Shown here in pieces: positions 1 through 12,099 of a DNA stretch of 64,000 bases. The notes below the pieces were generated by a model. The model had not been told where the DNA came from, ran no database searches, and saw only the letters and a program-made list of their open reading frames with translations. The stretch is from Margaritifera margaritifera (taxonomy: Eukaryota; Mollusca; Bivalvia; Unionida; Margaritiferidae), in assembly GCA_029931535.1 (NCBI GenBank), contig JAQPZY010001178.1:804501-868500 (forward strand), given 5' to 3'. The position numbers and the translations under genes were made by a program. The number at the start of each line of letters is the position of its first letter. The stretch's first letter is position 1.

Positions 1-64
1 CATAATGCAGCGACATATCTGAGTGTACGCTGATCGATAACAATTATTTGTAAAACAAAAGCCC

Positions 65-111
65 TAGACCCTGATTTGCCGGCGCTTTATAGGACGGCAG
101 GTCTGGATCTA
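65..111. repeat. Diverged imperfect hairpin related to the palindromic MITE
   Basis: A stretch beginning TAGACCCTGATTTGCCGG and ending in an imperfect reverse complement resembles the internal hairpin (TAGACCCTGATCTGCCGG and its complement) seen clearly near 57.6 and 62.5 kb. Pairing is only partial and the flanking terminal repeats of the family are not recognisable here, so this is probably an old or truncated copy. Sequence from 112 to about 800 shows nothing I can name. Confidence 0.45.
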
Positions 112-805
112 CACTCTTTGCTGTTAGGCGCGCACTTTATATGAGCAAATAATTATATCTGATTTAAATGTAAATATGCCCCACGACACACCTTGCCCAC
201 GACATAACTCTACATTATACGCTTTTGATTCTTATTCCCAGAGAAAGAACTAGCTTTTCCATAATTTGTAATTCTTTGTCTAGTTGTGTTTTTTTTAAAT
301 TAATTATATGAAGCGGAGAACTGAAAATATTAACCATAAGTTTATATGGCAAATTAATTCATATCAAATTCTGGTTACATAATGAAGCATAAAAGGGTCT
401 TTCTTCTAAGATGCAATCCGTCCTCAAATAATGTTCATTGTTTGATTCACTATGATTGTGCCTTCAGAAAAGTTGCATTTTAGAATCTGTTCAGTGAAAT
501 GATTTAATTTATTTGAATTATGGTCAAAGAAATCCGATCAAAACATGTGGTGATGAAGTTTTTCTGTGAAGCGTTATTTGAATGGACGACCAGGAAGGGG
601 TACAGTTTTGAACAAAACAACATAATTGAATGTAAATAACAACAGATAGAATCATTCACGTTTTGAGACAGATAGACAGACAGAGACGGAGATCGAGAAC
701 ACAAATACAGTAAAGTTCTGCTCTTTAGTTAGCAACTGTATAGCCTCTCATACGGTGTTAATTGCTTTATCTTTGGTTGGCTGGTAGGTTTTAGTGGATA
801 CGATC

Positions 806-1015
806 ATTAGTCAGTCAGTCAGCCAGTTAGTCAGTAAGTTAAGTTAGTTACTTAGTAAGTTAGTTAGTTAGTTATTTAATTAGTCAGTCAGTTAGTAAAT
901 TAGTAGTTAGTCAGTCAGTCAGTTACTTGTTATTTATAGAATTATCAAGTTTAGTCGGTCATTTAGTCAGTTAGTCAGGAAGTTAGTTAATTTCTTAGAT
1001 AGTTAGTTGAGCTGT
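806..1015. repeat. Degenerate (CAGT/TTAG)n tetranucleotide tract
   Basis: Runs of AGTCAGTCAGTC and GTTAGTTAGTTA alternate for about 200 bases with interruptions. This is simple-sequence DNA without coding character. Confidence 0.9.
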
Positions 1016-1039
1016 AAAATTGTCATACGTCAGATTCTC

Positions 1040-1130
1040 TTGGAAACCACGGATTCGATACCCGTCCTGGCCAGCCTGGGCATGATATAGCCAATAATGT
1101 GTCAAAAGTACTGCTAAAAACCAACCAACA
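1040..1130 (+). repeat. tRNA-derived SINE remnant with ACCAACCA tail
   Basis: The piece contains a B-box-like GGATTCGATACCCGTC, then CATGATATAGCCAATAA and an end in AAAACCAACCAACAA. The B box, the CATGATATAGCCAATAA block and the ACCAACCA tail all recur in the better preserved SINE at 31.7 kb, where they are spaced further apart. Here the A-box half is unrecognisable and the middle is deleted. Confidence 0.65.
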
Positions 1131-1135
1131 ATATC

Positions 1136-2835
1136 ACCATTCCTCTGTGTCACTTCCTAAACAAAGTGTCCTCGCCTGAAATTTTCAGACACGAGGGGAA
1201 GAGCGCTGGGATATTTTTTGAAGAAAAAAAAATTCAGGTCCTCGAATAGTTTGAAAAAATAATCTTGCTCTGATTTGTAGAAAAGAATAACTGACTATAT
1301 GAATTATATTACATGAAAAAAGAAATTATCATGATGTAAAAGAAAAAAAAATCCTGCTTCGAAAGAAAACTCCAGACCCCCTCCAGAAAAATAAATGATC
1401 GGTCCCTTAACCTCACTATAACAGTTCGTATGATAAAACACTGATGTAAATTCGATTGGATTGGATTTTGTTACATATTTAACTTTATGATACTAATCAC
1501 CCATAACTATTTTCTCTAAATTATGTTTATTATTTGTGAAAGCATCAGACTGTACTCGGTGTCAAAGAATATTTAACAACGCTTTTCTTATAGGAATATG
1601 TTATAACCATTCTGTTTTGCTGACGAAATCCAACATCGTACCACTGTCCCAGCATGGTACGTTGCTTTATATGACTTTCACAGATCTGGCTTGTTGAATC
1701 CGGAGCTGAAACGCTAATGACCTCAACTTACATGTTTCTCCTGTAAACATGTTTTATGTTATTTTATTTTTAATTTTTTTTATGGTTGTTGTTTTTTGGA
1801 ACTCTTGCTCAAACGAAGAGTACAGCTTATAGATTCGTAAAATCGTAGATTTTAAAACGTTTGTATGTCGGGTTTCTTTAGCAAGACGTTGTAGTATCAA
1901 TAACACTTGTTCTGTACCGAGTTCGTGCAAAATGTTAATATCTTTAAAAGATAACAAATACATAGCTGGAAAACAGTCAAGGGCAGACAGATTGTTCGTT
2001 GTACGATTTTGCATTGCCGCAATCCTAAAAGAGGGAATAAAGAGCAGCCAACAATCTAGCATTTCGCAATAACGTCGATAGCATTATGACGTGTGTTTCC
2101 CTATCGTTTGAATGGAGAACGATGACATAAGAAAACATTGTTGTTTCATCATTTATGACTCAAGAAAAGACGCATCGATGCTAATCAACACATTAATCCT
2201 ACAGATGGCGTATGTGTACTATCGATCTTTGGGTTCCCTGTTGCAGAAGTGTTACAGATGAGCAAAGCCTATTGTAACAGATAACCAGTCTAAAAATTCA
2301 TAGTACAATCACGCCATCTAGCGACATACAAGAATGATGAGTAAATTACATTCTTGAACTACACCATGTGTCTTTGAACACGGAAAATATCGTTTTTTTC
2401 GCCTGTTCTAGACCAAACAGAGATCGGTGAAAGTTGGTTTGATGAACGACAAATTTCCTGAGGCTACTCCTCTGACTATTTATTATATTTGATGAGGAAT
2501 GATAATAAGGCAATGGACCTGTTCCAAAATATAAAAGTAAAATAGAAGACTACCCAAAGTTGGTGCTCAGTGTTACTCTGACGCTTGACAGCATGGCTGT
2601 GGCTAAACCAAAACCATCGTAGTGACGTTTTAGTGGGTATATTTTTTCCAGTTCGCAGCATCTCGACCCGTTCTTTGAGTTGAAGACATTCAAATATCTT
2701 ATGGATGACGCACAGTAGTTCTTGTAGTATGATACATGTATTAAATTCGATGTATTTTTCTGATGGCGGAAAGACCTGAGACGTAGCGATTGCGTGTTCC
2801 CATTACTTCCAGCCATATTGAAAAGAGTTTAATTC
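1136..2835. other. AT-rich interval, no supported gene
   Basis: A 102-codon minus-strand open frame at 1754-2062 has no recognisable family and no exon signals I trust. Near 2203 (GATGGCG) and 2310 (CGCCATC) a short inverted pair brackets about 115 bases and could be a tiny MITE, but I could not find a target duplication. Nothing else stands out. Confidence 0.5.
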
Positions 2836-2924
2836 TTTTTTTCTATATACTTGTAGGGTTATGTGTTCTGTATAGAACATCTGCCGCAATTTGTGCAATT
2901 ACGTTTTCTCATAATTCTTAGCCA

Positions 2925-3337
2925 CAATGAAAATAACCCATTCTTGTTTGATATCTTTATCGAGTTATATATTCTGTATAAAACACTTGCTACAATGAAA
3001 ATAACCCATTCTTGTTTGATATCTTTATCAAGTTATATATTCTGTATAAAACACTTGCTACAATGAAAATAACCCATTCTTGTTTGATATCTTTATCGAG
3101 TTATATATTCTGTATAAAACACTTGCTACAATGAAAATAACCCATTCTTGTTTGATATCTTTATCAAGTTATATATTCTGTATAAAACACTTGCTACAAT
3201 GAAAATAACCCATTCTTGTTTGATATCTTTATCGAGTTATATATTCTGTATAAAACACTTGCTACAATGAAAATAACCCATTCTTGTTTGATATCTTTAT
3301 CGAGTTATATATTCTGTATAAAACACTTGCTACAATG
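2925..3337. repeat. 68-bp tandem repeat, about 6 copies
   Basis: The unit starting ACAATGAAAATAACCCATTC recurs every 68 bases with very few differences, mainly a C/A change in TTTATCGAG versus TTTATCAAG that alternates between units. The low divergence points to recent amplification. Short open frames across it are by-products of the repeat. Confidence 0.95.
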
Positions 3338-3499
3338 GTGTCAATAGTGTTTTATATGCACATACTGTTTTTGTTTTTTGGTTTATTATGTTTTGTTTCC
3401 TAATCCACACTGTGACCAACATTTACCAGAATATGCACACTGTATCAGTACGTCATCTATGTCAACAGGAACTTACAATTATTTCCTCGAAATATCGAA

Positions 3500-3655
3500 A
3501 GATCATAACAGTATTTTGAATTACTTTTTTTCTATATACTTGTAGGGTTATGTGTTCTGTATAGATCATGACAGTGTTTTGAATTACTTTTTTCTATATA
3601 CTTGTAGGGTTATGTGTTCTGTATAGATTATGACAGTATTTTGAATTACTTTTTA
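3500..3655. repeat. ~61-bp tandem repeat, 2-3 copies, with an outlying copy
   Basis: The unit contains CTATATACTTGTAGGGTTA and GTGTTCTGTATAGA followed by TGACAGT.TTTTGAATTAC. A single copy of the CTATATACTTGTAGGGTTA part also sits at about 2840-2880, just before the 68-bp array, so the 68-bp array lies between members of this second repeat. Confidence 0.85.
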
Positions 3656-5490
3656 CTCCGGCATATGGGCCTCATCTTTTACTTTGAGGTCAGACATTTC
3701 GAACGAGGTAGTCTAGTGGTCAATTTGCCCTACTGTAAACATGATCATATATCTCTAAACTGTCCAGTATATATTGATATAATATATTATTCCAATGAGG
3801 TGACAATACGGTTAAAGCATCATTAGCAGAACATAAGTGTTAACAAATTGGTAAAATACAGCTTCGAACGTCATTAGCAGGCCGCTATACCTTATCTTTC
3901 ACTGTGTCATGAAATTAATTAATATTTGGCGCGGCCATCTTGCCCAGTGGCGTTGTGGGTTTTACCTCTTGAAATTCATCGGACAATGCAGATGTTTTTC
4001 CTAGCTTGTTAATAAGAAAAACTCCTTGGTCCGGCACTGGAGTGACAGCACACAATCTCATTTACAATGAAAGCCTCCCAAATGACTAATTTCAGACGAT
4101 GCAGTGAGATTAGTCGATATTCATTATTAACTAAGTCTCTGAAAAGTGTGACCCCTGATCTGTTCTATCTACTTGGAAAAACGGAATTGACGTTATTTGA
4201 GGGACGGTAACAATAGCTCTTCCTTCAAACATGAATGACAGAGGACCCATAAATTAGGGTAAGATTACAACCAAAGACTCCACGGAGATTAATTGAAAAG
4301 TAATTTATTTCGATGATTTATTCCTTTTACAGGTCCTCAGAGGTACAACTTCCCTTTTTTAACGGTCATATTTGATGTAACTGCAGATGTAAAACCTATA
4401 TCTCAATAGTATTTGACAATTTCATTCATGCGCCTTGTAAAATAACATCCCTAAACCAGGTAATTTTACGAAGTACAAGGCTTGTAATACTGAACAAAAC
4501 AAATCCTAATTACAACTCATTAACGAAAAGTTGCGAATCCCAATAATTTACTTTTTACAAGATAAACTAGTCACAAACGTTTACAATCAGTCTCTTTATG
4601 CAAAGAGTCCTTCAACCAACATGCAAACTAAATTAACGTATTGTTTCTGTAATTTTCATCGTATTTCTGGCCCCATATTCTCGAATAATTTTGTAGCACT
4701 AACTCATGCTTAAGGTAAAAACTCATAATCAGAATATGACACTTAAAACAGATGCATTCAATTACAATTGAACTTTCTTGCAGAGGATCACGTTTTAAAA
4801 CATTCTGCAAGTTTATAGATTCTAAATTTATTCTAATTAAAGTTACCGGATGTCACAATTTTTGGATTTAGAGCATGTGATTGAGTTTTGCGATCAAAAA
4901 CTTTCGAGAACACGGGACTTAATCTTTGTATATACTTTCTACAGTAAAAGACACTCTTCATTTAAATCAAGAGCAAATTTTGTATAATTTGGATTTATAT
5001 TATTGAGTATCACACATTTTCAAGATATTTTAACTTGACTGAATGACTGTTTCATTTTAGAAACTTTATACAGTTTAGCGGGTTATTTTCGCGGTGCCAA
5101 CATTTCACGCTTCTGATCGCACCAAGTTTTCGTGTTATTTTAATTCCCGCTGATGTCCGTTGGACATCATTTTCCATGTTGAAATTTATGATCTTTGACT
5201 TCTTTGAAATTTCACAGATGTAATATTTGTACGGACGACTCGTTGACAGTAATTGTAGCAAAAATATCCCGCTTGCAAAAATAACCCAATAGAAAGTTGA
5301 TATACATGGCCAGAGAATGCTTACCAGGCTCTGATGTACATTACTGGCTATAGTCTATTAAAAGTCAAGGCAGTGCCATAAAAGTGTAATATTAGACCGA
5401 GCTGCTTCTGTCTTATAGTTCAAATTTGCAACATTTCAACAGAGGGAGTTATAAATGCAGTTTTCTCCGGCCACCGCTAGCGTTTTTGAT
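3656..5490. other. AT-rich interval, nothing recognised
   Basis: Only short open frames with no family signature are present. I see no RNA gene or repeat of note. Confidence 0.5.
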
Positions 5491-5498
5491 CACAGGAG

Positions 5499-5755
5499 CA
5501 GTGGCGGCACGAGCGTTTGAGGCGCCCGAGAGCAATGTTCTTTAGTGGCGTCATTACCGAGGCGCACGGGGGCAATGTTCTTTAGTGGCGCCCCTACTTT
5601 GCCACAGAGAACAGTTTTTTATATGTCAGTTGCCAACCTCCAACCCCCCTCCATCTACGCCCCAGTTACAGCTGCAAAAAAAAAAAGCTGCCGACGGCGC
5701 ACCCCCTCCCCGAAGTCCGGGGGCAATCCCCCCGACCCCCCTCGCGTCGCTACTG
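5499..5755. mobile_element. hAT-type MITE with 8-bp target duplication
   Basis: The element starts CAGTGGCGGCACGAG and ends CTCGCGTCGCTACTG; the ends are inverted repeats of each other at 12 of 15 positions. The eight bases before it (CACAGGAG, 5491-5498) and after it (GACAGGAG, 5756-5763) match at 7 of 8. A CAGTGGCG-type terminus with an 8-bp duplication is the hAT hallmark. The 257-bp interior is GC-rich, encodes no transposase and holds an internal near-duplicate around GGCAATGTTCTTTAGTGGCG. It is a non-autonomous element. Confidence 0.85.
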
Positions 5756-6089
5756 GACAGGAGTCAAGTATAGCTTACCTCTTCTTTTAAGACGCAAAAC
5801 CAACATTCAAGGTTAAGTTGGATGTCAATCTTTACTCCAAGCTTTCTTAAAATTTTGTTTCATGTCGCCTTTTTCTCGTCTGCCCCGGCTGTTTCCTGTG
5901 TCTGTACTGATTTTGTTTCCCTTCATCTCGTACCCAATACACCCGTCATGGTTCATACGGGTCATTACATTAGACTTGACGCCCTACTATATAAAACTAC
6001 AAATTGTAAAGATCCTAGGCACATTATGGAAATTTATCGTTTCTATGCCTCTCTATTTAAATATTTATCTCACAGTACTGAGTATTTTT

Positions 6090-7600
6090 TTTAGGATTGC
6101 AGAAAGGGTTATACTCCTGTACCGAGATGGAATCTGAGCTACACGAAAAAGCATTGGACATATATTTACTCTGGTTTGATTGTGGGAAACCTAGATTTGG
6201 TGAGTTCAATAATATCATGCGTACAAAAAGGGACCGATTTAAATGTGCTCTTCATATTTGTCAACAGAATGAAAAGTCACTTCGTGATCATGATCTTGTC
6301 GTAGGCTTCGTAGAGCGAGATTATCAATCTTTTGGGCTATCGGCAAATAGATAAACAGGCGAAGTCACGCCACTTACTTCGATGGTGAATGGTGCATCAA
6401 GATAAACTTCTATCCTTAATATGTGGAAGTCACATTTCGAGGATTTGATGATTTCGGATGCGGCATGTATAATGACTGTGTCAATCTGACTTTGAGCAAA
6501 TCACGTGACCCGGATTCTCTCAATGCTGAACACATCAGATATGCTAATGATTGAATATCTGTCCTCTTGAGTTACCTTTTCAATATGATAATTATTCATC
6601 GATATATACCTCGTGCTTTTCTGAAGCTGTACCCATTCATCTGGTGAAAAGCAAATCCTGTGATATTACGTGCAACGATAATTACACACTTATTGCTATT
6701 TCTACTTTAATTTCAAAGATATTTCAACATGTTCTGTTGAAACGATCCTAGTATAATGAATTATTATCAGATGACCAGATTAGATTTATAAAGCACCAGT
6801 CTCTTGATATGGGTTTATTTGCTTTAAGGAAACTGCAATAGTATGTAACTAATGGTAGTGCATTTGATAGGGTCAACAACAAGAGACTCTTTTTGACAAG
6901 TTTGGAAAAGGGTTACCCTGGAAATAATATGCACTTTTTGTGTCACTGGTACACTTTGCGGTTATTCTCTGTAGGTAATGCCCAGTCAGACGTCTTTCGA
7001 GGAACGAATGGGGTTAGACAGGGAGGAGTCTTGTCCACTTTTCTCTTTAACATTTATATTGATGATCTGAATTTTAAATTACGTAAATCTAATGTAGATT
7101 GTTACATCAATGCTGTATATCTAAATCACTTTGGCTATGCTGATGCTATGTCCATAGTTGCCCCAACTGTAAGAGCATTGCAGAAATTGTTTACCATCTT
7201 TGATGACTATGCTATTGAAAATGATGCATTGTATAATACTGAAAAAGCAGGTGAGTACGCTATTTAGACCTAAAGGTTTTAACATTCCTGTAAAACCCCA
7301 GTTTGTTCTGAATGGAGACATTTCACACTTTGTTACGAAATTTACATATCTTGGCCATGTAATTTCTGCAAACTTGTTTGATGAAAAGGATATTTGTAAT
7401 CAGAGCAAAGCTTTCTGCGGATTGCAAAAATGTAATACGGAATTTATTAACTGTAGCTGATTCGTAAAGATTTTATTGCTTAAAACTTACTGTACAAACT
7501 TGTATTCCTGCACGCATTGATGTAATTTTTTTTAGGTATTGTATACGTAAAATAGCTGTCTGCTATAACACTGTTTATAGATTGTTTTTATTGTTATCAA
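6090..7600 (+). pseudogene. Dead APE-type LINE, ORF2 linker and reverse transcriptase
   Basis: Plus-strand frames joined by frameshifts read like a LINE ORF2 from the EN-RT linker through RT. Visible blocks are a WFDCGKPRFGEF linker (6097-6354), FDRVNNKRLF, NGVRQGGVLSTFLFNIYIDD (RT motifs 4-5, about 7000-7070), an active-site block NHFGYADAMS where the usual YADD has become YADA (about 7125), and FRPKGFNIP (about 7262) with a YLGHVIS block after it. Stops and shifts occur throughout and no endonuclease or ORF1 lies upstream, so this is a 5'-truncated, inactive copy. The RT block order is that of the Jockey/CR1-like clades, but I do not assign the family. Confidence 0.88.
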
Positions 7601-7654
7601 CTCAGAGAGAGAGAGTGTGTCATCTCATTTTGTAAATCATCGTATCCGCTCTTT

Positions 7655-7689
<35 letters not shown>

Positions 7690-8324
7690 GAAATTATGTG
7701 TAAATGGATATATGACTTTGGAGCTCGACTGCTGTCTCTTGTAATTATATAGTTTCGCAACTTGATGTGTCAGGTGCATACCGGGAGTCAAGATTGATTA
7801 AATATTAGAAAAGTCAGCGGTTGCTTTTTAGAAGATCAAGTTGATTCTACGTAGAAACTCTAGTCTAATATCATGTATTTCCTTTCATACTTCTTTATGT
7901 TGTCCATGTAACCTTGTATATATTGTTATACGGACCTTTTGTCAGAATCAGAGATTTTCGTTCATTTCATGTATTCATTCAATCCTCACCATATAACCAG
8001 TATTATGCTGACGTACCGTTAAACTCTCATACATACATCTGACATTGTCTGGACCCGGTCGCGATAAACATGTTACATGTTAAATTCTTCAGAAAACACT
8101 TTTGTGTATTTCTGGTTGAATATTTTAGGATTTCATTTTAACTTAGCCCAGTGTTTTATGAGCTCTTAAATATCTGCATCAGTGTTATTTTTTATTTATC
8201 GATTCTACTTTGTATCATCCCAAATGCAGGCATACCTTCTCCGATATATTTAAATGATATTATTATCTGCTAGTTGAAGAAAAGTGACATTATTGTTTAT
8301 TATATTGTTTATTACATTGTTTAT
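7601..8324. other. Interval with a (GTT)n microsatellite at 7652-7690
   Basis: About 13 GTT units follow the LINE remnant. The tract could be the simple tail of an element or an independent microsatellite. The rest is AT-rich and unrecognised. Confidence 0.7.
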
Positions 8325-9075
8325 TACATACCCATTTAATCGTACATGTTAAATCCGTACTTCCGTATAACACACACCCAGATTGAAACTTCTTTGGTGT
8401 CTTCTCTGATGTCTGCGTGTCTATATTTTAGTGTCAGTGAATCAAACTTTTATAAAATCCCAAATAGTTTTAAATTTCAATCATACTGTAAAGCTAAAAT
8501 ATATTTAAAAAGCGTAAAGGAGGAAGTGTGTATTAAATACAAAACCACAATTCGTGTTTGTTCCGTGTCAGGGAAAAGAACTCGTTTGATATAGTTTATG
8601 AATACGTCACAACCTAACGTCCTCGATGTATCCTAACGTCATATCAAACTCGTTCTTTCCGCCGACTTATAAGAAAACACGTATGTAGTTTTTAATATTT
8701 ATTACATACCCATCTTACATGTTTGATCGGACGTATGATACAGCTGTTCAATCCGTGTTTCCGTATCATACATCCAGATTGGAACTACTTAGGTGTCTTC
8801 TCTAACGTCAGCGCGTCTATATTTTTAGATGCAGTGAATCCAACATTTATAAATCCCAATTCGTTTGCAATTTCATTCATACTGTAAAACTCAAAATATT
8901 TCAAAAACGTGAAAGAGGAGTATGTAATAAATACAAAACCGCATTCGTGTTTTGTTCCGAGTCGGGGGAAAGAACTCATTTGAAGTGGTTTATGAAAACG
9001 TCTCGGCCGTATTCCTACGCCATATCAAACTCGTTCTTTCCGCTGTCTCAAAACCGACACATATGTAGTTTTGTG
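8325..9075. repeat. Diverged ~370-bp direct duplication, each half with an inverted pair
   Basis: The halves begin near ACATACCCAT at about 8327 and 8703 and align over most of their length, sharing AATCCGT.TTTCCGTAT, TAGGTGTCTTCTCT and AATACAAAACC. In each half GGAAAAGAACTCGTTTGATA (about 8571 or 8966) is followed 45-60 bases later by its inverse ATATCAAACTCGTTCTTTCC. The hairpin plus tandem arrangement suggests a non-autonomous element or the end of one. No coding is seen. Confidence 0.75.
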
Positions 9076-9095
9076 TATGTATCTCAGCGTAGATA

Positions 9096-9377
9096 TTAAC
9101 CCGAGTCGACCGTATCAGCCCCAAACATTAGCCCGAGTTGGCCATATCAGCCCCAAACATTAGCCCGAGTCGGCCGTATCAGCCCCAAACATTAGCCCGA
9201 GTTGGCCATATCAGTCCCAAACATTAGCCCGAGTTGGCCGTATCAGCCCCAAACATTAGCCCGAGTTGGCCGTATCAGCCCCAAACATTAGCCCGAGTTG
9301 GCCATATCAGCCCAAACATTAGCCCGAGTTGGCCGTATCAGCCCCAAACATTAGCCCGAGTTGGCCGTATCAGCCCG
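9096..9377. repeat. 32-bp minisatellite, about 9 copies
   Basis: The unit GTATCAGCCCCAAACATTAG followed by CCCGAGTTGGCC repeats every 32 bases; one unit lacks a base. The unit is GC-rich compared with its surroundings. The open frame across it is a repeat artefact. Confidence 0.95.
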
Positions 9378-9379
9378 GA

Positions 9380-9805
9380 ACAGGCAGCTGTATTACAAGG
9401 GTATAATTCCTTTTATTATATGCCCATCATTATATAACTCTTGATAAAGGTTTCTTTTCCGAGGCTTATCTGAAACCTTGTATTAGATACGCATCTGATA
9501 GAGATTCAAAGTCCTCGCTGTCAAGGATGACGTCACATAACAACGGTCGCGTGAAGGGACCGCTAAAGTTTCGCTATATTTAGACGCAATGCACAGTGCC
9601 AATTGATGGATGCAATCAAAGTTAAACAACAACAACAACAGTAGCATAAAAGTTTTATTTTTATTATGAAATAATTGTTAAGGGTATATAATAAACTCCT
9701 CATCAGTCCAGTAACATGATCTGGGTCCTTGTATCGCGTCTCGTTTGATAGTGGGAGAACATTCGCTATCTGACTCGACGGATTACAAACACCCAGATCA
9801 AGTTA
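9380..9805. other. Interval ending in an (AAC)n-tailed fragment
   Basis: At 9570-9645 a fragment ends GCAATCAAAGTTAAACAACAACAAC, which looks like the 3' end of a short retroelement with an (AAC)n tail. The remainder is unrecognised. Confidence 0.4.
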
Positions 9806-10003
9806 TTGTACTGATAATCCGTATGTATACAGGAAACTACCTCACTAGGTATATGATAAATGTATTTTTCTATTCAGGAAAGGACTATACCACAATTGAA
9901 GCATTTTTGTTATGGTACTTATTCTACCAGTAATTACCATTGCGACTTAGTCTACTCCTCGTCGTAAAGAAAAAACATACGTCTATAAATCACGAAAAAC
10001 AGA

Positions 10004-10222
10004 ATGATTGCCCGTTGCATGTATCCGATTATGTTTTACTACGCCTGTATTCAGAACCCAAAGACAATGGCAACAGCCTCAGATTTAATTGACATGACGT
10101 GCAAAGATATGAATAGCACAATACATCATTTACTAAATGATCGAAAAAATTTAATAGGACAGAACTTTGACCTGTTGCAATATATTCAACATTGCATGGA
10201 TTATGAAAAGGATCCAAATTAG
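10004..10222 (+). CDS. Small ORF of unknown function, copy A (72 codons)
   Basis: The frame begins MIARCMYPIMFYYAC and ends DYEKDPN. It is preserved without any change in copy B, but the two copies are nearly identical throughout, so conservation is no evidence of selection. A TATAAA-containing stretch (GTCTATAAATCACG) lies about 25 bases upstream. I recognise no domain. An antisense frame of 90 codons overlaps it, so the coding strand is uncertain. It may be a small Polinton ORF, since PolB lies 5 kb downstream, or chance. Confidence 0.25.
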   Translation: MIARCMYPIMFYYACIQNPKTMATASDLIDMTCKDMNSTIHHLLNDRKNLIGQNFDLLQYIQHCMDYEKDPN

Positions 10223-10454
10223 AAGCGAATGTTCTTATATTTAGCAAGAAGAAAATGAGCACATTTGTGTCAAGGTAATCCTCTCGAACTAAAATAGGCA
10301 TAAATGTATTTTGTCTAAGTATTTTTGTATAAAGTTGTCGTCAAAATTTACTATACAATTTCTACATTTCTTCATAAAATGCAAATCAAACAATAAGTGA
10401 TACATAGCTAAATTAACAAATGAGAAAAGATTCATAAAATACACAATAGCAAGA

Positions 10455-10962
10455 GTCTTGTGTATTTTGAAAATATATTCATAATTGCATACCATAAGGA
10501 AACCAACAGGTAATATATTCAGATATGCCATACCATAAGGAAAGGAACAGGTAATATATTCATAATTGCAATACCATAAGGAAAGGAACAGGAAATATAT
10601 TCAGATATGCAATACCATAAGGAAAGGAAACTAAATATATTCAGATATGCAATACCATAAGGAAAGGAAACTAAATATATTCAGATATGCAATACCATAA
10701 AAAAGGAAAAGGAAATATATTCAGATATGCAATACCATAAGGAAACCAACAGGTAATATATTCAGATATGCCATACCATAAGGAAACCAACAGGTAATAT
10801 ATTCAGATATGCCATACCATAAGGAAACCAACAGGTAATATATTCAGATATGCCATACCATAAGGAAACCAACAGGAAATATATTCAGATATGCAATACC
10901 ATAAGGAAACCAACAGGTAATATATTCAGATATGCCATACCATAAAAAAGGAACAGGAAAAA
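10455..10962. repeat. 41-bp minisatellite, copy A, about 12 units
   Basis: Units contain CATAAGGAAACCAACAGG, TAATATATTCAGATATG and CCATAC with a 41-base period. Variants (AAAGGAAAC, AAAAAAGGAAAAGG) are interspersed. The array starts next to AAAATATATTCATAATTGC, apparently its seed. Confidence 0.93.
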
Positions 10963-11619
10963 GGCAGCACTGAGACGGTCTATCTGTTAATAACTCTGTT
11001 ACCTTGTTTTTACTATTATTCAAAATTTAACAGGATGAATATTTGCTTTCCTTACATAAAAAAGAATGCCAAAATAGACAGCGTACTAGGTAAGACCATG
11101 ACTAATTCATGGCAACGTTGTTTAATATGATGACTTCTTATTGCATACGTAAATGATTAACACGCAGTTAAGGTTAGCAACAATTACGAAAGGATGACAC
11201 CTTTGTGTTTATTTCCATTTTTCGTCGTAACATTTTTTTGATAAAATTGAAAATCTTACTCTTCACTCTTAAGATCATCAGTTCGTATAAAAGAAAACCT
11301 TTTTAATATTAAGTCATGAAGAAAAATGTTGAATTCTCCTTTCTTTGAATATTTTAATATCACTTCATACTAGCAACTTTCATGTTTAAATGGTGAATAT
11401 AACTGCGGAAAGATTTTGACGAAAGTCTCCAAGTATTTTCAAGGAAATTGTTTTAAATTTTTCATCTAATTTAAATTGAAAATGTTTAAAATCTGAACAT
11501 GCTCATATGAGAAAGATAAGAAAGAATAAGTTTATAATCGGAAGCTATTTTTGGGGCAATGAGAAAATTCGACGAAGAGATGAATATGATAATTCAATAC
11601 AGAAGTATCCACAGAAGAT

Positions 11620-11760
11620 CAATTACTATTACTACTACTATTACGACGACGACGGCGACCACGATGATGGCTACTACTACCACTACTACTATTACAACAA
11701 CTACTACGATTACTACTAACAACAACAATAATAGCAATAACAACATAAATAAATAAACAA
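11620..11760. repeat. (TAC)n/(AAC)n trinucleotide tract, copy A
   Basis: Imperfect ACT, ACG and AAC triplets run for about 140 bases and end AATAAATAAAC. Tyrosine- or threonine-rich frames across it are not genes. Confidence 0.9.
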
Positions 11761-11944
11761 AGTAAATGAATGAATTATCATGTACTTTAAAGCAATTTAT
11801 GCCATACATTAGGATTAAACATTAAACGAAACGAAAATTGAAACAACTTTAAAATATTGCAAATATAAGGAGCATTTATTACCAGTTCGTAAATAAGTTT
11901 GATTCGTAAATAAGTTCGTAAACAAGTTTGATATTTCAACTTAC

Positions 11945-12099
11945 CAGGAGGGCTCCAGTGTATGTTGCTGCTTTTCTTGTTGGAGAATTCTTGATATAGA
12001 TCCTAGACTCAAGGATAATGCGAGATCAAGACAGAGAAGAAGTAAGAATACTTGTTTGGCCAGGATTCTAGTTTTCCCACTTCTAACCACTGGATTCAT
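11945..12099 (-). CDS. Possible first exon of a membrane or secreted protein, copy A
   Basis: On the minus strand an ATG (12099-12097) opens 51 codons starting MNPVVRSGKTRILAK, followed by the hydrophobic run QVFLLLLCLDLALSLSLG. The frame then meets a consensus donor, CCTG then GTAAGTT, at 11944. A basic N-terminus plus one 18-residue hydrophobic stretch is the layout of a signal anchor or signal peptide, and a phase-2 donor right after it is typical of first exons of Golgi type II or secreted proteins. No downstream exon was found at lower coordinates, so chance is a real alternative. Confidence 0.25.

Noticed and set aside
3690..3730. tRNA-like A box (TAGTCTAGTGGTC)
   Set aside because: No B box or cloverleaf downstream.
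9096..9377. CRISPR-like array
   Set aside because: The 32-bp unit repeats without unique spacers; it is a plain minisatellite in eukaryotic DNA.
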